Shown here: positions 50,136-63,880 of the stretch, piece after piece
Layout of the letters: the number at the start of each line of letters is the position of its first letter
How positions within the stretch are numbered: the stretch's first letter is position 1
Assembly: GCF_028389875.1 (NCBI RefSeq)
Contig: NC_084667.1
Location: forward strand, 63,652,570 to 63,716,569
DNA: 64,000 nucleotides
Origin: Rhea pennata
Lineage: Eukaryota; Chordata; Aves; Rheiformes; Rheidae
Direction of reading: 5' to 3'
Notes under the pieces: model-generated
The model's input: only the letters and a program-made list of their open reading frames with translations
What the model was told of the DNA's origin: nothing
Database searches by the model: none
Program-made: the position numbers and the translations under genes

Positions 50136-51235
50136 ATAGACCCCAGCGAGTGAACCACGGTTGCTCCCCTCCTTGCGTGGATTTTGATGACATGGAAGAA
50201 TAAAGCACCACTCCGAAATAGCGCACAAGTCTGGGCTAAACCCTCGTTCTCATCCATGTCAGCTCCACCGCTGGCCGCATGAGGACAATTTGCTTATTCC
50301 GAACAATAGCAATGTTTATTTTGGTCGACCTTTTAAAGAAAAAAAAACAAAAACAAAAAAGAAAAACAAAACAAAACAAAAAAAAAAAAAAAAAAAAAAA
50401 AAAAAACAAGAGGGGAGAGAGAGAGAGGCATGGGGAATAGAAACCGGTCTCGTTAAAAAGGCAAGGATATAAAGGCTTTACATTTCTTTCTTCCTCATCC
50501 TGAAGGTATAAACCCTCAGGTCTGTACTTTTCCCGAACTGACCATCTCATTAGGAATAAATAAATAAATAAATAAATGAAAGAAAAGGAAGGGGGGAGCC
50601 ACCTCCCAGGCTCGCATGTGGACATGGCACTTCTCCTCCAGGAAGCGACCGCGGGAGGTTGCAAGCCCATGCGCTGTAATTCTGCGCACTTGCTCCAGAC
50701 TTTAGGGTATTAGTTGATTTTCGAGCCGGGTTTAAGGCTCCGTTCCGGTCCCCACACAGCTGCCTTGTCAATAAGGATCTGTTCCAAGCAGACATTCCTT
50801 CTGGGAGGACATTGCAGCTCTTTAAGACTTCATCTGAAACATCATAAGTACTAAAATAAAATGGCAAGGGAAAATTACCAGACACATGGTCATGGGATAT
50901 AGAAGTGCCCCGACTCCAGTTTGCATAGTAAAGTCGCTGTACAGACTGTGTGACAGTGGCTTATTTTAAACAGCTCCGAGACACGGAATATAAGGGAAAA
51001 ATAACAATCGAGGCGTACAAAAATATCGAGACCGGCCTTCTCCCTTGTACTGCGAGCTGGAGGGGCTCTGCGGCCCCGCTCTGCCCTTCGCTGCTCTTTG
51101 GCGTCTCGCAGCTCCAGAGGAAAATCGGGATTTGGCGGAGCGGGCGGGGGCTGCCGGCCCGGAGCGGGCAGGGGCGGCGGGCACGGGCCGCGGAGCCCTT
51201 CTCCGCCTCGGCCACGGAGCTGCTGCTCTTAACTT
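50136..51235. other. SIX1 upstream region
   Basis: No gene recognised. A large A-rich tract lies at 50335-50406 and an (AAAT)n patch at 50556-50578. AT-rich, CpG-poor stretches at 50460-50560 and 50760-51020 may be regulatory. A GC-rich patch lies at 51050-51230. Confidence 0.55.
50335..50406. repeat. A-rich (AAAAC)n/poly(A) tract
   Basis: About 70 bp of A with scattered C and one G, ending in an A-run of about 27. Simple repeat. Confidence 0.95.
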
Positions 51236-51239
51236 GAAG

Positions 51240-51590
51240 CATTTCAAGTCAAACAAATCAAAATGTATTTAGTGAAGACAAACAGGTTTTAAAGAGCCCT
51301 GAGATTGTTATTAGCACCCGCTAAGTGAACTCGTTCTTTAATCAAAAGCGTTCTGAAGTGTGCTTAAAATACTGGCTGCTACTTATCTAATCAAAGATAA
51401 ATAGTCATAAAGACACCCTCTTCCACCGTTCCCTTGCCCTTATCTCGGCGCATTGTCCTCATCTCCCAGCCCGCCCGGCTGCTGACAACAGATTATCTTT
51501 GCTTCGGGAGCCTAATTGTTTTCTAATTTTTTTAAATAATTGCTTCTGAGCGAGGTGTGCAAATGAGGATTAGGGTAATTAAAGCTCCGC
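51240..51590 (+). promoter_or_regulatory. candidate SIX1 proximal enhancer, GATA/TCF-like cluster
   Basis: An AT-rich, CpG-poor stretch embedded in GC-rich DNA, about 0.9-1.2 kb upstream of the SIX1 ATG. GATA-type cores lie at 51383-51388 (TTATCT), 51395-51400 (AGATAA), 51440-51445 and 51493-51498 (TTATCT). A TCF/LEF-type ATCAAAG lies at 51390-51396 between the first two. A K50-type GGATTA (51567-51572) and a TAATTA (51576-51581) follow. Motifs are directly visible; the enhancer role is inferred. Confidence 0.45.
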
Positions 51591-54113
<2,523 letters not shown>

Positions 54114-54402
54114 GGAGAACACGGAAAACAACAACGCGGCCACCAACAAGCCGAACCAGCTCTCGCCCCTGGACGGGAGCAAACCCCTCATGTCCAGCTC
54201 CGAGGAAGAGTTTTCGCCGCCGCAGAGCCCGGACCAGAACTCGGTGCTGCTCCTGCAGGGCAGCCTCGGCCACGCCAGGAGCTCCGGCTACGGCCTGGGC
54301 GGCCTGGCCGCCTCGCAGACCGCGCACAGCCTCCAAGGGCACCAGCTCCAGGACTCGCTGCTGGGACCCCTCACGTCCAGCCTGGTGGATCTGGGCTCCT
54401 AG
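54114..54402 (+). CDS. SIX1: SIX1 coding exon 2 (C-terminal region)
   Basis: It completes codon 187 as Arg (AG|G) and reads ENTENNN, then [20 protein letters not shown], and ends [11 protein letters not shown] before TAG at 54400-54402. These segments are diagnostic of vertebrate SIX1. The middle ([19 protein letters not shown]) differs from mammals and accounts for the two-residue length difference. Exon lengths 560+289 = 849 give 283 codons with stop, confirming the splice choice. The region contributes to transactivation. Confidence 0.97.
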
Positions 54403-55390
54403 AGGGCGGCGGCGGCGGCGGCCCGCGCCGCGCGAGAGGAGCCTTACCTCGGGGATAGAGACCCTCGGTTGTACATAGCGGACAGCACACGGTTTTACAG
54501 CTTGCCCGGTGATTCTTAACGGGGCTCTCGGCTCTTTTCACACGACCCCGCATCGGCTCCTGGGCCGCTCCCTCCCCACCCCAGCGTCTCCCACTATCAC
54601 CATTATTATATTTTTTTCCACGTAGCCAAACGCAGAGAGCAGCAGAAACCCTCTTCCCTTCGAGTTCAAACGAGCTGCTCCCAGCGGGAATTACCGAAAA
54701 AAAAAATTAAAATAAAAAAAATAAATAAACCCAGCTGGATCCGATTCCACCCGAATAAAATCCAGCCCCGCGGGCGTGGGGCAGGGACGGGCAGGGCGCA
54801 TCGCTGCCCGGCCACCGGGGCCCCGCAGGGCCGGCGCGGAGCTGGACGGAGGCAGAGGGCCGAAGCCGCTGTGCAGAGCCCTGTGTTGTAGCGGGAGGAG
54901 GGAGGGGAAGTTACGTTTACATTTTTCATATTTAGAATATCAGAAAGATTTCGATGTAGTTTAAATTAAAGGCAAAAAAAAAAAAAAAGCAATGAAAAAG
55001 CTGCAGTATTAGAGTTTAAACAAGTGCCTATGTCTTAACGTGGACGTGCGAGGCGGTTAGCTAGAGAGCTCCCGTGAGCGAACGCCCCTCAGGCTTCTTT
55101 CTTTTTCGGTGGTGAATTGCATCGATGTGGCTAAAAATTAGGAGTTTAATAATAATAAAAGTTGCCGGCCGTTTCCTTCTAAACGAGTATTTCTTAGACT
55201 GCCCCGCCAGCTCCATGTTGATGTTGCCTTCTCCTGTCTGTCCCTGCTCGCCACCTTCCTAGTTTGGCTTGCAAAGAGTCTGCGGACGAAGCTGTCTGTC
55301 TTGAGTATTTGTTACCGGAAATAGCATGTGCTTTCAGGTTTATTTTCTATTGTACCTAAACAGTCTAAATTAAACAACGCTGATGGCAGA
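54403..55390 (+). other. SIX1: SIX1 3' untranslated region (approximate)
   Basis: About 1 kb after the stop. It begins GC-rich and becomes AT-richer. Candidate polyadenylation signals are AATAAA-type words in 54709-54729, AATAAA at 55154-55159, and ATTAAA at 55369-55374. The last, in the context CAGTCTAAATTAAACAACGC, looks like the main distal signal. After it the sequence returns to CpG-island composition. Confidence 0.65.
55369..55374 (+). terminator. SIX1: SIX1 distal polyadenylation signal ATTAAA
   Basis: Common variant hexamer at the end of the AT-rich 3'UTR, with T/G-containing sequence (TGCACTTTTCTTTG) 20-40 bases downstream. A canonical AATAAA at 55154-55159 is an alternative. Confidence 0.5.
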
Positions 55391-56760
55391 ACATCGCGGC
55401 TGCACTTTTCTTTGCAGGGATGAGCCCCGTGCCCCCGCCGCCCGCCAGCCTGGACGTGCCCCGGGCCGGGCCCCGGGTTTCCCGACGGGGTCCCCCGTGC
55501 GAGTGGGACAGGTCGTTTGCTTTGCAGCCTAGGGAGGAAGGGAAGGGCGGAGGGGCAAGGCGGGGGCCCGCGGCAGCGGCTCCGCGGGGCCGAGCGGGCG
55601 GCAGCGGCCGGCGGCGGAGAGCGGCCCGCCCCGTCGGGGCCACTGCCCGCGGCGGGGCCTATCCTGGCCCGGGCGCTAACGATGCCGATCTCCCGTGTTA
55701 GCGTTTTGCATCATTAAGCTCGGGTTTATTTAAGTCGCCGCCGTGTTTGTTCTCGGGGTCTTGGGCCATGGAGAAATGTCACCCTCTGCAGGAGGGTCTT
55801 CCCAGGCCGCAGCGCTCCGCACGCCTCTCCTCCGCTCCGCATGCCTCTCCCCCGCTCCCCGAGCGGGCAGGAAGCCCTCGGCAGCCCCGGACGCGCTTCA
55901 GAGCTGCCCACGGTTCCTCCCCCCCCCTCCCCCCCGGGGACGCGGCGGCGGATCCGACCCCGCTGCGGCTGGAGCAGCCCCCGCGGCCTCCCCCGCTGCG
56001 GCCTGCGGGGCAGCCGGGGGCCCGGTGCTTTGGCCGCGAGGGTTATGTCGCCGCACTATTCCCCCGCCTTGCTTCGGTCTAGCATCGGCCGCCCCGTCGG
56101 GCCCGCAGCCGAGTGCCCCCGCGGCAGCCCGGGCCCTTTCCCGGCCCAAAGCGCGAAGAAACGGGGGCGGCTTTTCCGGGGAGCCGCCGCCGAGCGGCTC
56201 TGCGCCCCGAGGACGGATAAACTCCAGCTCCTGCTTTTCGCTTTCCAAGCCGCGGTCTCGGCGGAGAGAAATAACAAATATTGCCCGGGGGCTCCAGCTC
56301 CGCGCGGCAGAAAATCAGAGCGGGCACTCGCGAACCAGCGGCTGTTTTCAAAACAAACAGCGGCCAAGGCGCTTCCTGCGCGCAGGCTCGACTTGCAGGG
56401 GGGCTGGGGGTCAAACCCTCCCCCGCAGCGCAGACCTCCGGGCCGGGGCTGCTGCAGGGCCCGGAGCGCTGCCGCCGCCGTCCGGGATCGCTGCCCACCC
56501 CAGGAGCCAGCACTGCTCCGACGGCGCGAGGGATGTGGTTGCAATTAGGGCTGAGCGTCGCCGGGGGTGGGGGGTGATGGAGGATGCTGGGGAAACCCCT
56601 GGGAATAAATTCTCCGCCCTGCGAGGAGGAGAGGGGCCCGGCAGGAGCGGGGAGGCCCTGGGGCTGAGCCACCCGCAGGTAGTCCAGCTCTCGTCGGGGC
56701 AGGTTGGACCTCGCAGCGAGCTTCTCCCGGGAAAGTCAGCCCTAGGAGGGGGCTAGGGGC
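55391..56760. other. CpG-rich SIX1 3' flank, no gene
   Basis: Very GC-rich DNA with many overlapping open frames (up to 337 codons, 55743-56756 +). None resembles a known protein and frames overlap on both strands, as expected from composition. It is probably an extension of the SIX1 CpG island, which is typically under Polycomb control at such loci. Confidence 0.6.
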
Positions 56761-56859
56761 TGTTTCTCACCTTGCTCCTCTCCGTGTTTCCAGCGGCAGG
56801 AAGGAGTTAATGCCATCTCTCTCCCTGCTCACCCCCCAGGACAGATTTCACACTGTGTT

Positions 56860-57200
56860 CAGGTCAGCCAAAAAGGAGAGGAAATGGAGAACAGCAGAAT
56901 GATTAATTCTACCTGCTTTTCCCATGAGTGATCACCTGCTTTCGGGGTCATGAATAGCAGGTAGCTCTCTCCGTCTCCAGCTCTGAGAGGCTCATTTGTT
57001 TGGTGACAGCTGAGTGACAAGACCTGAAATCCGAGCCCTCAACTTTGCCTGATGTGTGGATAAAACCCTGGATGTTCCCTCAAACATTTCAGGAAATGAA
57101 AGTTGTAACGCGATCCCTTGTGCGCCCACATCTCCCCCAGCAACACACAAAAGCTCAAAGGAACCTTCTCGGATTAAATTCAGCCTGGAGAGGATGGAAG
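56860..57200. promoter_or_regulatory. candidate conserved element downstream of SIX1
   Basis: CpG-poor sequence directly after the island. It contains TGATTAATTC near 56900, ATGAGTGATCACC near 56924, GTGACAGCTGAGTGAC near 57003 (TGACAG MEIS/TGIF-type core plus CAGCTG E-box), and CTCGGATTAAATT near 57169 (K50-type GGATTA). It looks enhancer-like; not verified. Confidence 0.35.
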
Positions 57201-58790
57201 GAAAATGGAGAGCAGGCTGAGAAAGCTGGAACTGGCAGGCTTTTCTTCAGCACTTATTGGAAATGTCTGTCCAAAGCAGGGATTTAGAAAGGTCACCTCT
57301 ACCGTAAGCTCCTCTTCCTCCAGCAGATCAAACCGGCAGTCCTCTTCCCCCTCACCTATCCCCATGCAAAAAGCTTTGGGGGCAGCCCGCAGGGGGGTCA
57401 CGCTTAGCTCCCCCAGCAGGAAATTCGGCGTACAAAAACAAATGCCAAATGGGAAAACATCTCAGCCACCCCGGCTCCCTCCTCATTTCATTTCCTGGGT
57501 CATGTTTATGGAGTGCTGGCCCAGGCCAGCGCCCATCCGCTCTGCCGGGGCCCAGCCGGGCCTCTCTGTCCCTACAGGCCCCCGGCGCTGGCCGGCCCCG
57601 CTCCCAGCCCCGCGACCCTGTGCCACGTGCTGGCAAATCCACCGGAGAGGCCCGCAATGAAGAGCGGATGCGCGCTTAGCTGAGGGATTTAAAAGCAGCA
57701 TTTTCAGGCCCGGCTACTTAAAGTTCACATATCCATATCGGAAATGCTAGCTTTGAGCCTGGAGCACTGGTGTCTTCAGGAGACCTGTGCACTCTATGTT
57801 GTAAACCAGGCTTGAGCATATCATTTTGTTTTTTTTTTTTTTTTTTTTTTTTGAAATTTGTATTACCTACTGAGCACACAATCTTGAAAATATTGGCATT
57901 GCATTATTTAATAATTGCTTAACTATTACTGGAATTCTTAACACTCCGCAGAGCTGCAGAGAAGCCCTAGCACATGCACCATGTACCTAACCTCGGCGCT
58001 TGTCCCCTGCTCCTGTTTTCCTCCAGTGAGCAGACAGCAGCAGGCAGGCAATGCCCGGGAACGCATGTAAAACCTCACTGTTTGCCTGCCCAGGTGCTTT
58101 TTTTTTAACTGCCCGTGATTCTGCATCCACGGATGGGCTAACTGCAGGGTGAGGCTGTTGGCGGTGGGAGCCTGTATCTCTGCCTCCAGCGGGTTCTTAT
58201 GCCACCGCCAGCTCTCCCATACAGGGAAATGAAGTGGTTCTTCAACCTACCCCCTGTGCAGAACTGCTGTTAACAGCGGCAGAGGGGGTAAAGGTGCAGC
58301 TGGCACAACCCTGGCAGTAGAAATCTGTCTTCAAAGGTGTATTTTGCTATCCCTCCTGGGGCTGAAACCATCAGGTTTTCCTAGGGCATGAGGTGCTACG
58401 CGAGGAGAGCGGGGGGGGGGAGCAGGGGCTATATCTAAGGGCGCTTTGGTTCAGCGTCAAATGTCCACAGTAGCCTGAGCCGCCGTCATCTTTCCCAACT
58501 GGATGCGGACACAGCTTTAAATATAGATGCTGACCTCGGATGGAGGAGAACGTGGTTTAGTCTTCGGGGAGAGGAAGCAGCCGAGCTCCCCAGAGCCTAG
58601 ACGTTTATCAGCTTTTACGCCAGCAGCAGCCAGATGCTCTTGAGTCCGGTTGGACCAAAGGTGCGAGGCTGAACCCCGGCCCGGCCCTGGCCACCCCGGC
58701 TTCCCTCGTGGCCAGCCTGGCCACCTGCCTCGCCCCCAGGCGCAGGAACATTCCCTCTTGCTCCTTGGGCTCCAGCACTTGCTCCCACCT
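57201..58790. other. intergenic, downstream of SIX1
   Basis: No gene recognised. A 151-codon + strand frame (57205-57660) has a Ser-rich start but no recognised domain. An AT-rich, TAAT-containing stretch flanks a T-run of 24 (57829-57852). A G-run of about 10 lies at 58411-58420. Confidence 0.55.
57829..57852. repeat. poly(T) run, 24 bp
   Basis: Homopolymer within an AT-rich stretch about 2.4 kb downstream of the SIX1 polyadenylation signal. Confidence 0.95.
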
Positions 58791-58799
58791 CCCCAGATT

Positions 58800-58995
58800 T
58801 TAAATTGAGGTTGAAGTTTCTCCAAAGCATGTAATCCCAATCCTAATAATAAGGTTAAAGAGAGAGATTTAACTCAATTACAACTTCCTGTTTGCACGTG
58901 GCCAGAGCTTCCTGAAAATGCCTCCGTGAGCAGAGACACTCTTTTCCATTGCTGGGTTAGTTTTTCATGTACAGCCTATTTCTGTAGGGCGCTGG
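58800..58995. promoter_or_regulatory. candidate enhancer with K50-type homeobox sites
   Basis: CpG-poor stretch containing TAATCC at 58832-58837, a second ATCC word at 58840-58843 followed by TAATAATAAGG, and ACTCAATTAC near 58875. TAATCC is the preferred core of K50 homeodomains such as OTX and PITX. The texture suggests a conserved element. Function is inferred. Confidence 0.35.
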
Positions 58996-59149
58996 GTGCA
59001 TAGGTTGCTCCATATGGTGCTTTGCCTGCTCACGGTGGATTTGAGCTATGGTAGAAACGGCACGGAAAATCCTCACAACTGATTCTCAGGGTGGAAAAAT
59101 CAAGGAAAACCACATCTTTTCCACTTAAGGGTAGAAGGCTTTTCAGATC

Positions 59150-59290
59150 GTAGAGTGCGTACTGGCCCTGTTTCCCAGTAGGGGAAACTGAGACCGAGGC
59201 AGATGGAAGACCTGGTGAAGGCGGGAGCAAGGGCAGATGGCAAGGCGGCGGGCTGGTGCGCTGTGAGCCCACACCGCCTCCCGGTATAGT
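59150..59290 (-). mobile_element. MIR-like SINE relic, - strand
   Basis: The phrase TAGGGGAAACTGAGACCGAG-GCAG resembles the reverse complement of MIR-type SINEs ('ggggaaactgaggcacagag'), followed by weakly similar GGGCAAG/AGATGGCAAG words. It is diverged; the assignment is moderate. Confidence 0.5.
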
Positions 59291-61080
59291 CCCCATAATA
59301 AGTGACAGTGGCTTATTACTACGTAGTAAAATATTCCTAATAATACAACACAAAACCAATTGAACAGAAGACAATGCGAAACAAAGCTTGTGGCTAACAC
59401 TCCCTGAAGAAATTGTGTTTTTCTTTGGAATTGGGCGGGGGGGAGCAAATTAGAAACAATTGAAAATGAAGTTACATCTGCAAGCTATCAGCATGTTTCT
59501 CTTGAACTATTCCGGCCGCCTGCCTTCCCTTCGCCGCTCCGACTGCCCGATGTCCAAAACTCCAGTGTCTCGGAAAGGAGCTGCTGCGGCGGAGGAGAGC
59601 CAGCACGACAGCAGCTTCTGCGTCCTCGGGGACGGACACGGTGATGGCTGTCCCGCGTCTGGTACAGCCTGGGGCTGGGTGCCAGCCCAAGAGGTGCCCA
59701 TGTAGACCCAGGGGTGATCTTGCTGCAGAACCAGGGCCAACAGACCGGCAAGGCTTTGGCACTTGGTGCGTTCAACACAAGAGCCCCATCATGCTGGGAT
59801 GAATTGGGGGGTTGTTTAGGGCCTGGGACACCCCCTCCTTCCACCCCTCTCGGTCTGCTCCACACCGCCCTGGGCCTTCAGCAGCTCTCGGGTGCAGCCT
59901 GGGTGAAGCCGTGTCATCCTTTGGTACCACCAGGGCAGCTCAGGCTGGGACACATAACACTGCCGCCCCCGCGAGAGGGGGGAGAAGCTGAGATTCGAGC
60001 CGGGAGGAATCTCCGTGGGCAGAAGAGCAGCTCAAGCCAACATCCCCAAGGGTCCTGAAGGTGCCGGACGGGGAGGCACTCACAGAGCTCGGATTATTTC
60101 TTGGAGCGAGGAGTGCAGGCAAGAGGCTTGGGGTGCTGCCGTGGAAGCAGGGGCTCCACGTCGTGCCCGGGAGCAACGGTACCTGCCCACGTGGACCGGC
60201 GCAGTCGCTGCAGCGGGCTGGCCTCGAGGTCTGGGCCGTACCAACCATATCTATTACCTCCATGCGTGGGAGCTGCTTCCATGGCCTCCAGGGCTGAAGG
60301 GTAGCTTGGATGAGGTTCAAGGAGCCCCAGGGTGGCCTAGGGCAGGAGGAGAGATGTGGGCTGCTCGCTTGGAGTCCCTCACCCCTACTCTGCCTCTGGC
60401 CTCTCAACAGTGTCCTCCCTGCATCCTGACCCACCAGATTAATCCATCTCTTGATTGGTTAATCAACAGTCAACCATCCCCACTACCCCGCTCTGGCTTG
60501 CACCCATGCACCCAGTCACAGCCTAAATCAAGCCCAAATGGGAGGCATATGTTTTAGTAGGGAGCAAAGCCTGGGATGAAACCCTGACAACTTTCCAGGA
60601 GACGTGCTGATTTAGCAGAGTTCCTCTGGCTCCGCGACACTCAGGACATCCAACTAGCTGGTCACCCTTCTGGCTTATTGATCTGTGAGGTTTGGACATC
60701 TAGGCAGGAGAAGCGGAAGAGACCCAAATGCATCGGTACGAGGGAGACTTGTTCAAACTCCTTAAACCAGGAGGGAAGGAGACGAAATGAGACCTAGAAG
60801 CTGAAAGCTGCAAATAGGACCTAGACATGAATTATTCTTGTAGCGAAGGTAATTAAACACCCATGAAGGCCGGCATGCACCAGATGGCTCCGATGTCACT
60901 GTAGCTTTTTAAGCCAATACTAAGCGTTTTCCAAAAGATGGGCTGCAACTTTCACGGTGACTTCTGTGCACTTCCCAGGGCCCGAGCACGGAGGTGGCCA
61001 CAGGGGCCTGCTCAAACCCTGCTCTGGCCCCAAGGACCAGGGCATTTGGCCTCCCACCTTCCTTGCTCAGGGTGCCTCTC
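59291..61080. other. intergenic, nothing recognised
   Basis: Moderately GC-rich DNA with overlapping frames up to 180 codons and no motif. The stretch 60600-60940 is AT-richer with a possible regulatory look. No repeats were identified. Confidence 0.55.
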
Positions 61081-61084
61081 CGTC

Positions 61085-61480
61085 CTCCCACCGCTCTCCG
61101 AGCCGCAGCTATGTGCCACCGCCGGCCCCCGCGGAAACCGCGCGTCCTGCCCGCGCGACCGGAGACGAGGTGCCCCCGCGGCCGGCGGTTTGCAGAGAGG
61201 AGCTGGCGGGAGCAGGGCGGGGGAAGCGGCCCGGAGGGGCGCGCGGCGGGAGATGCGGCGGCGCTGGCGGCAGCTCCGGAGGAAGCCCCGCGAGCAGCCG
61301 GACCGCAGCGGCGCCCACGGCGCAGCGATGCCCGAGGAAGGCCGGGCCGCTCCAACGATGAAAGCCGAGGGGACGGTCGCCGGGAGAAGCCGAAACCCGC
61401 TGCGGGGCAGGGCCGGGGGGGAAAGCAAATAAATCCGGAGCGGAGGCAGTGCGCGCTTCGGCAGCCCTGCCCGAAAGCCC
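61085..61480. promoter_or_regulatory. orphan CpG island
   Basis: About 400 bp of dense CpG, separated by over 4 kb from the SIX1 island. Frames of up to 249 codons (+, 60994-61743) cross it but overlap others on both strands and show no family. It could be an unannotated promoter (for example of a non-coding transcript) or a regulatory island. No TATA or splice signals were decisive. Confidence 0.4.
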
Positions 61481-62729
61481 CGTATCTCTGCGCACGATCT
61501 CGCCTGATAAGATTGTTCTCCGCTGAAAATCAAAACCGCGGGGATTCCAGGGAGCTAAAGCGGAGCCAGGTTGTCCGCCCGAAAGCTGGGGTGCTTTCAT
61601 GTGCGAAAATAATGGCCCTTGGCCGGTTTCCTCGAAAAGCAGCGGGCTGCCCCGACGCCTGCTCCGTGGGCCGACGCTCTCCCGGTGCCAGGGGACACGG
61701 CGAGGGGACACGGCTGCCGCCCCTCTTCTTTAGGGACTTCTGAGACCTGCAACTGGCTGCTGCCGTGCAAGAGCCCCGCGCACTCCTGGGTCATGGAGAC
61801 GCTCTTAAAAGCTGGTTAGCAAGTGCAAACCAGAGGCTGCTTTTAAAACTGCGGAGAATCGACCACGTATGGTTAATGTCTACCCAAAATAGAAGACAGA
61901 AAGCATAAATATATCCCAGACGTATGTGCATCCCGACGAATGCATCTGGTAGAGCATTCATTCGAACAACCCACCTGATTGCAGTCGTTTCCACGAGCAA
62001 GATTTGCAGGGTTAGACCCACGCTTATGGTTGTAGAGTAGCCACAAGGTTTCAATACCTCCTGCTGCTCGGAGAAGCACGTCGCTGGGCCAGTGCCTCAG
62101 TGCTTGCCTCATCGGGTTCCCTCTGCTCTGAATACCAGGCCAGGCTTTCTTCCAACACAAAACCTGGCTGCAAAGAACTGTTTTTTGGGAAAAATAGCAC
62201 CAGGGAGCTGTTTGGATGTGTCAGCAGCGGAACAGGCCTCCTCCGAGATGGTGGCCTGGGTCCTCTGCTCCACAGCGGGGACGGGATGGCCAATGCCTGC
62301 CTGAAACAACACTCTCATTTGTAGCACCAAGCCCTGAACGCCTGTGAGCATTAAATGCTACTGAGATAACGTCCAGCCTTGAAACGTCCGATGGGATGTT
62401 GCCCACATAAAGGGATGCAGAGAGCACAGAGTCAGGAAACCCCAGTGAAAAGCTCAGCTGGGACCGCGGTGGCCCAGAGGGATTGGGTTGGACAAGTGGT
62501 GGGGTCACCTGAGCAGATCAGCTCTACTAAAAAATACCGAACACGAGTCACTGCGCCTCCTGCTCCCTCATGTCCCCTACAGCAATCCTGGGGAGGAAAT
62601 CTATGCAAAAATGTTTTTGCAGGTGGGATATAGCCCCTTTCGTCTAGCAGAGACACAGTGTTCCCCCAGCATCCACAGGCCTGTTGAATGCTGAGTGGAG
62701 AAAGCTGGATGCATTTGTGTGCGTGTACA

Positions 62730-62762
62730 CCACACACATACACACACACACACACACACACA
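62730..62762. repeat. (CA)n microsatellite
   Basis: About 16 CA units with one interruption (CATA) near 62738-62741. Confidence 0.95.
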
Positions 62763-63459
62763 GACGAGTTATTTGGGTGACAGTCATGAGTAACCGTGTC
62801 CGCTAGCTCTGCCCAGGGCCCATGTACCTTGCAGTGGCCTGCCTTCACCAGGGTGGATGTTTCTGGCGAAGCCCATGTGAAATGAAAATGCCTATAATTT
62901 TCTGAAATTCCTTAATCCTGCTTATTTTCTCCCTTTCCCCAAGAGATCAGAAGCCACAGTGGTCTCCTTGAGCCCACCCACTAATTGCAGGACATGAGCT
63001 CAAGCAGCTGCAAGACAGAAACAGGATCAAGGGACCAAACACAACTAACCAGCACAGCTCGCGTTTGGGACCGGTCCGGTCGCAGCTGACTGCCTGAACG
63101 CAGCTCTGGAATAGCTTGGCAGGAACTTGCCAGCCAAATCAAAGAACGACGGAGGGAAAAGCTCTTTTTTGCCTTCGTCCTGCAGCAATCCTCGCTTCCC
63201 ACAGGCGACCAACCGGCTACCGCCCGAGAGCAGCACATCCCAGTCCTGCTGGTCTGTCTCCCACTGGGATGCTCCAGTCGGACTCTGTCTTCACTGTTTG
63301 GATTCTAGTTTTCTCAACACTTGACCGGATTATCTCTGAAATTTGCTTGAAAAGGCCAAGGCCTTTGGCGACGTTGGGGAGGAGGGGGGTTTCAGCAGCA
63401 GGCTGGCATTCAGCAGAAAATCCTCTCTCCAGAGGATGCAGAGCCCTGAGGAAGCCAGG

Positions 63460-63461
<2 letters not shown>

Positions 63462-63504
<43 letters not shown>
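63462..63504. repeat. poly(A) run, 43 bp, flanked by GGCT
   Basis: The longest homopolymer in the window. GGCT sits directly before it and GGCTAAA directly after it. It may be a retroposed tail with a minimal duplication, or simply slippage. No source element was recognised upstream. Confidence 0.95.
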
Positions 63505-63507
<3 letters not shown>

Positions 63508-63852
63508 TAAATTCACAGGGCTGTTATATGACGGGAACTGAGGTTATGATTTATCTCTCACTATATTCTTAGCAGACACAGCTGGAAATATTGGTAGCCA
63601 GATCCTTGCGTGAATTAGTATAGCTAACAGAAGTCCCCCCCCGCCCCATGTTCGGATTCACAGATTTACACCAACTCACATTCCTCCCCAAAACTGCCCC
63701 GATTTGTGCCTGCTGGTGGTTGTGCTCTCGCTGCCTGGGCTGCCTTGATTTCCTGCACTGCTCTTCTCACCCTGTCACCCTGCTTTCTGCATTTGCGCCC
63801 ACCGGGCGCGTTCAGCCTCTCGCACCGGCTCGTCCCGCCGCAGCTGGCCCTG

Positions 63853-63880
63853 CGTGAGCGTGAGTGTGAGTGTGAGTGTG
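63853..63880. repeat. (GTGAGT)n hexamer repeat
   Basis: About four and a half copies of a GTGAGY unit. Each copy matches the consensus 5' splice-site word on the + strand, a coincidence of the repeat unit. Confidence 0.9.

Noticed and set aside
55743-56756. 337-codon + strand frame after SIX1
   Set aside because: Low-complexity, overlapped by frames on both strands, no motif. It lies in CpG-island flank.
60994-61743. 249-codon + strand frame over the orphan CpG island
   Set aside because: No recognisable domain, overlapping long frames on both strands, Arg/Ala/Gly bias.
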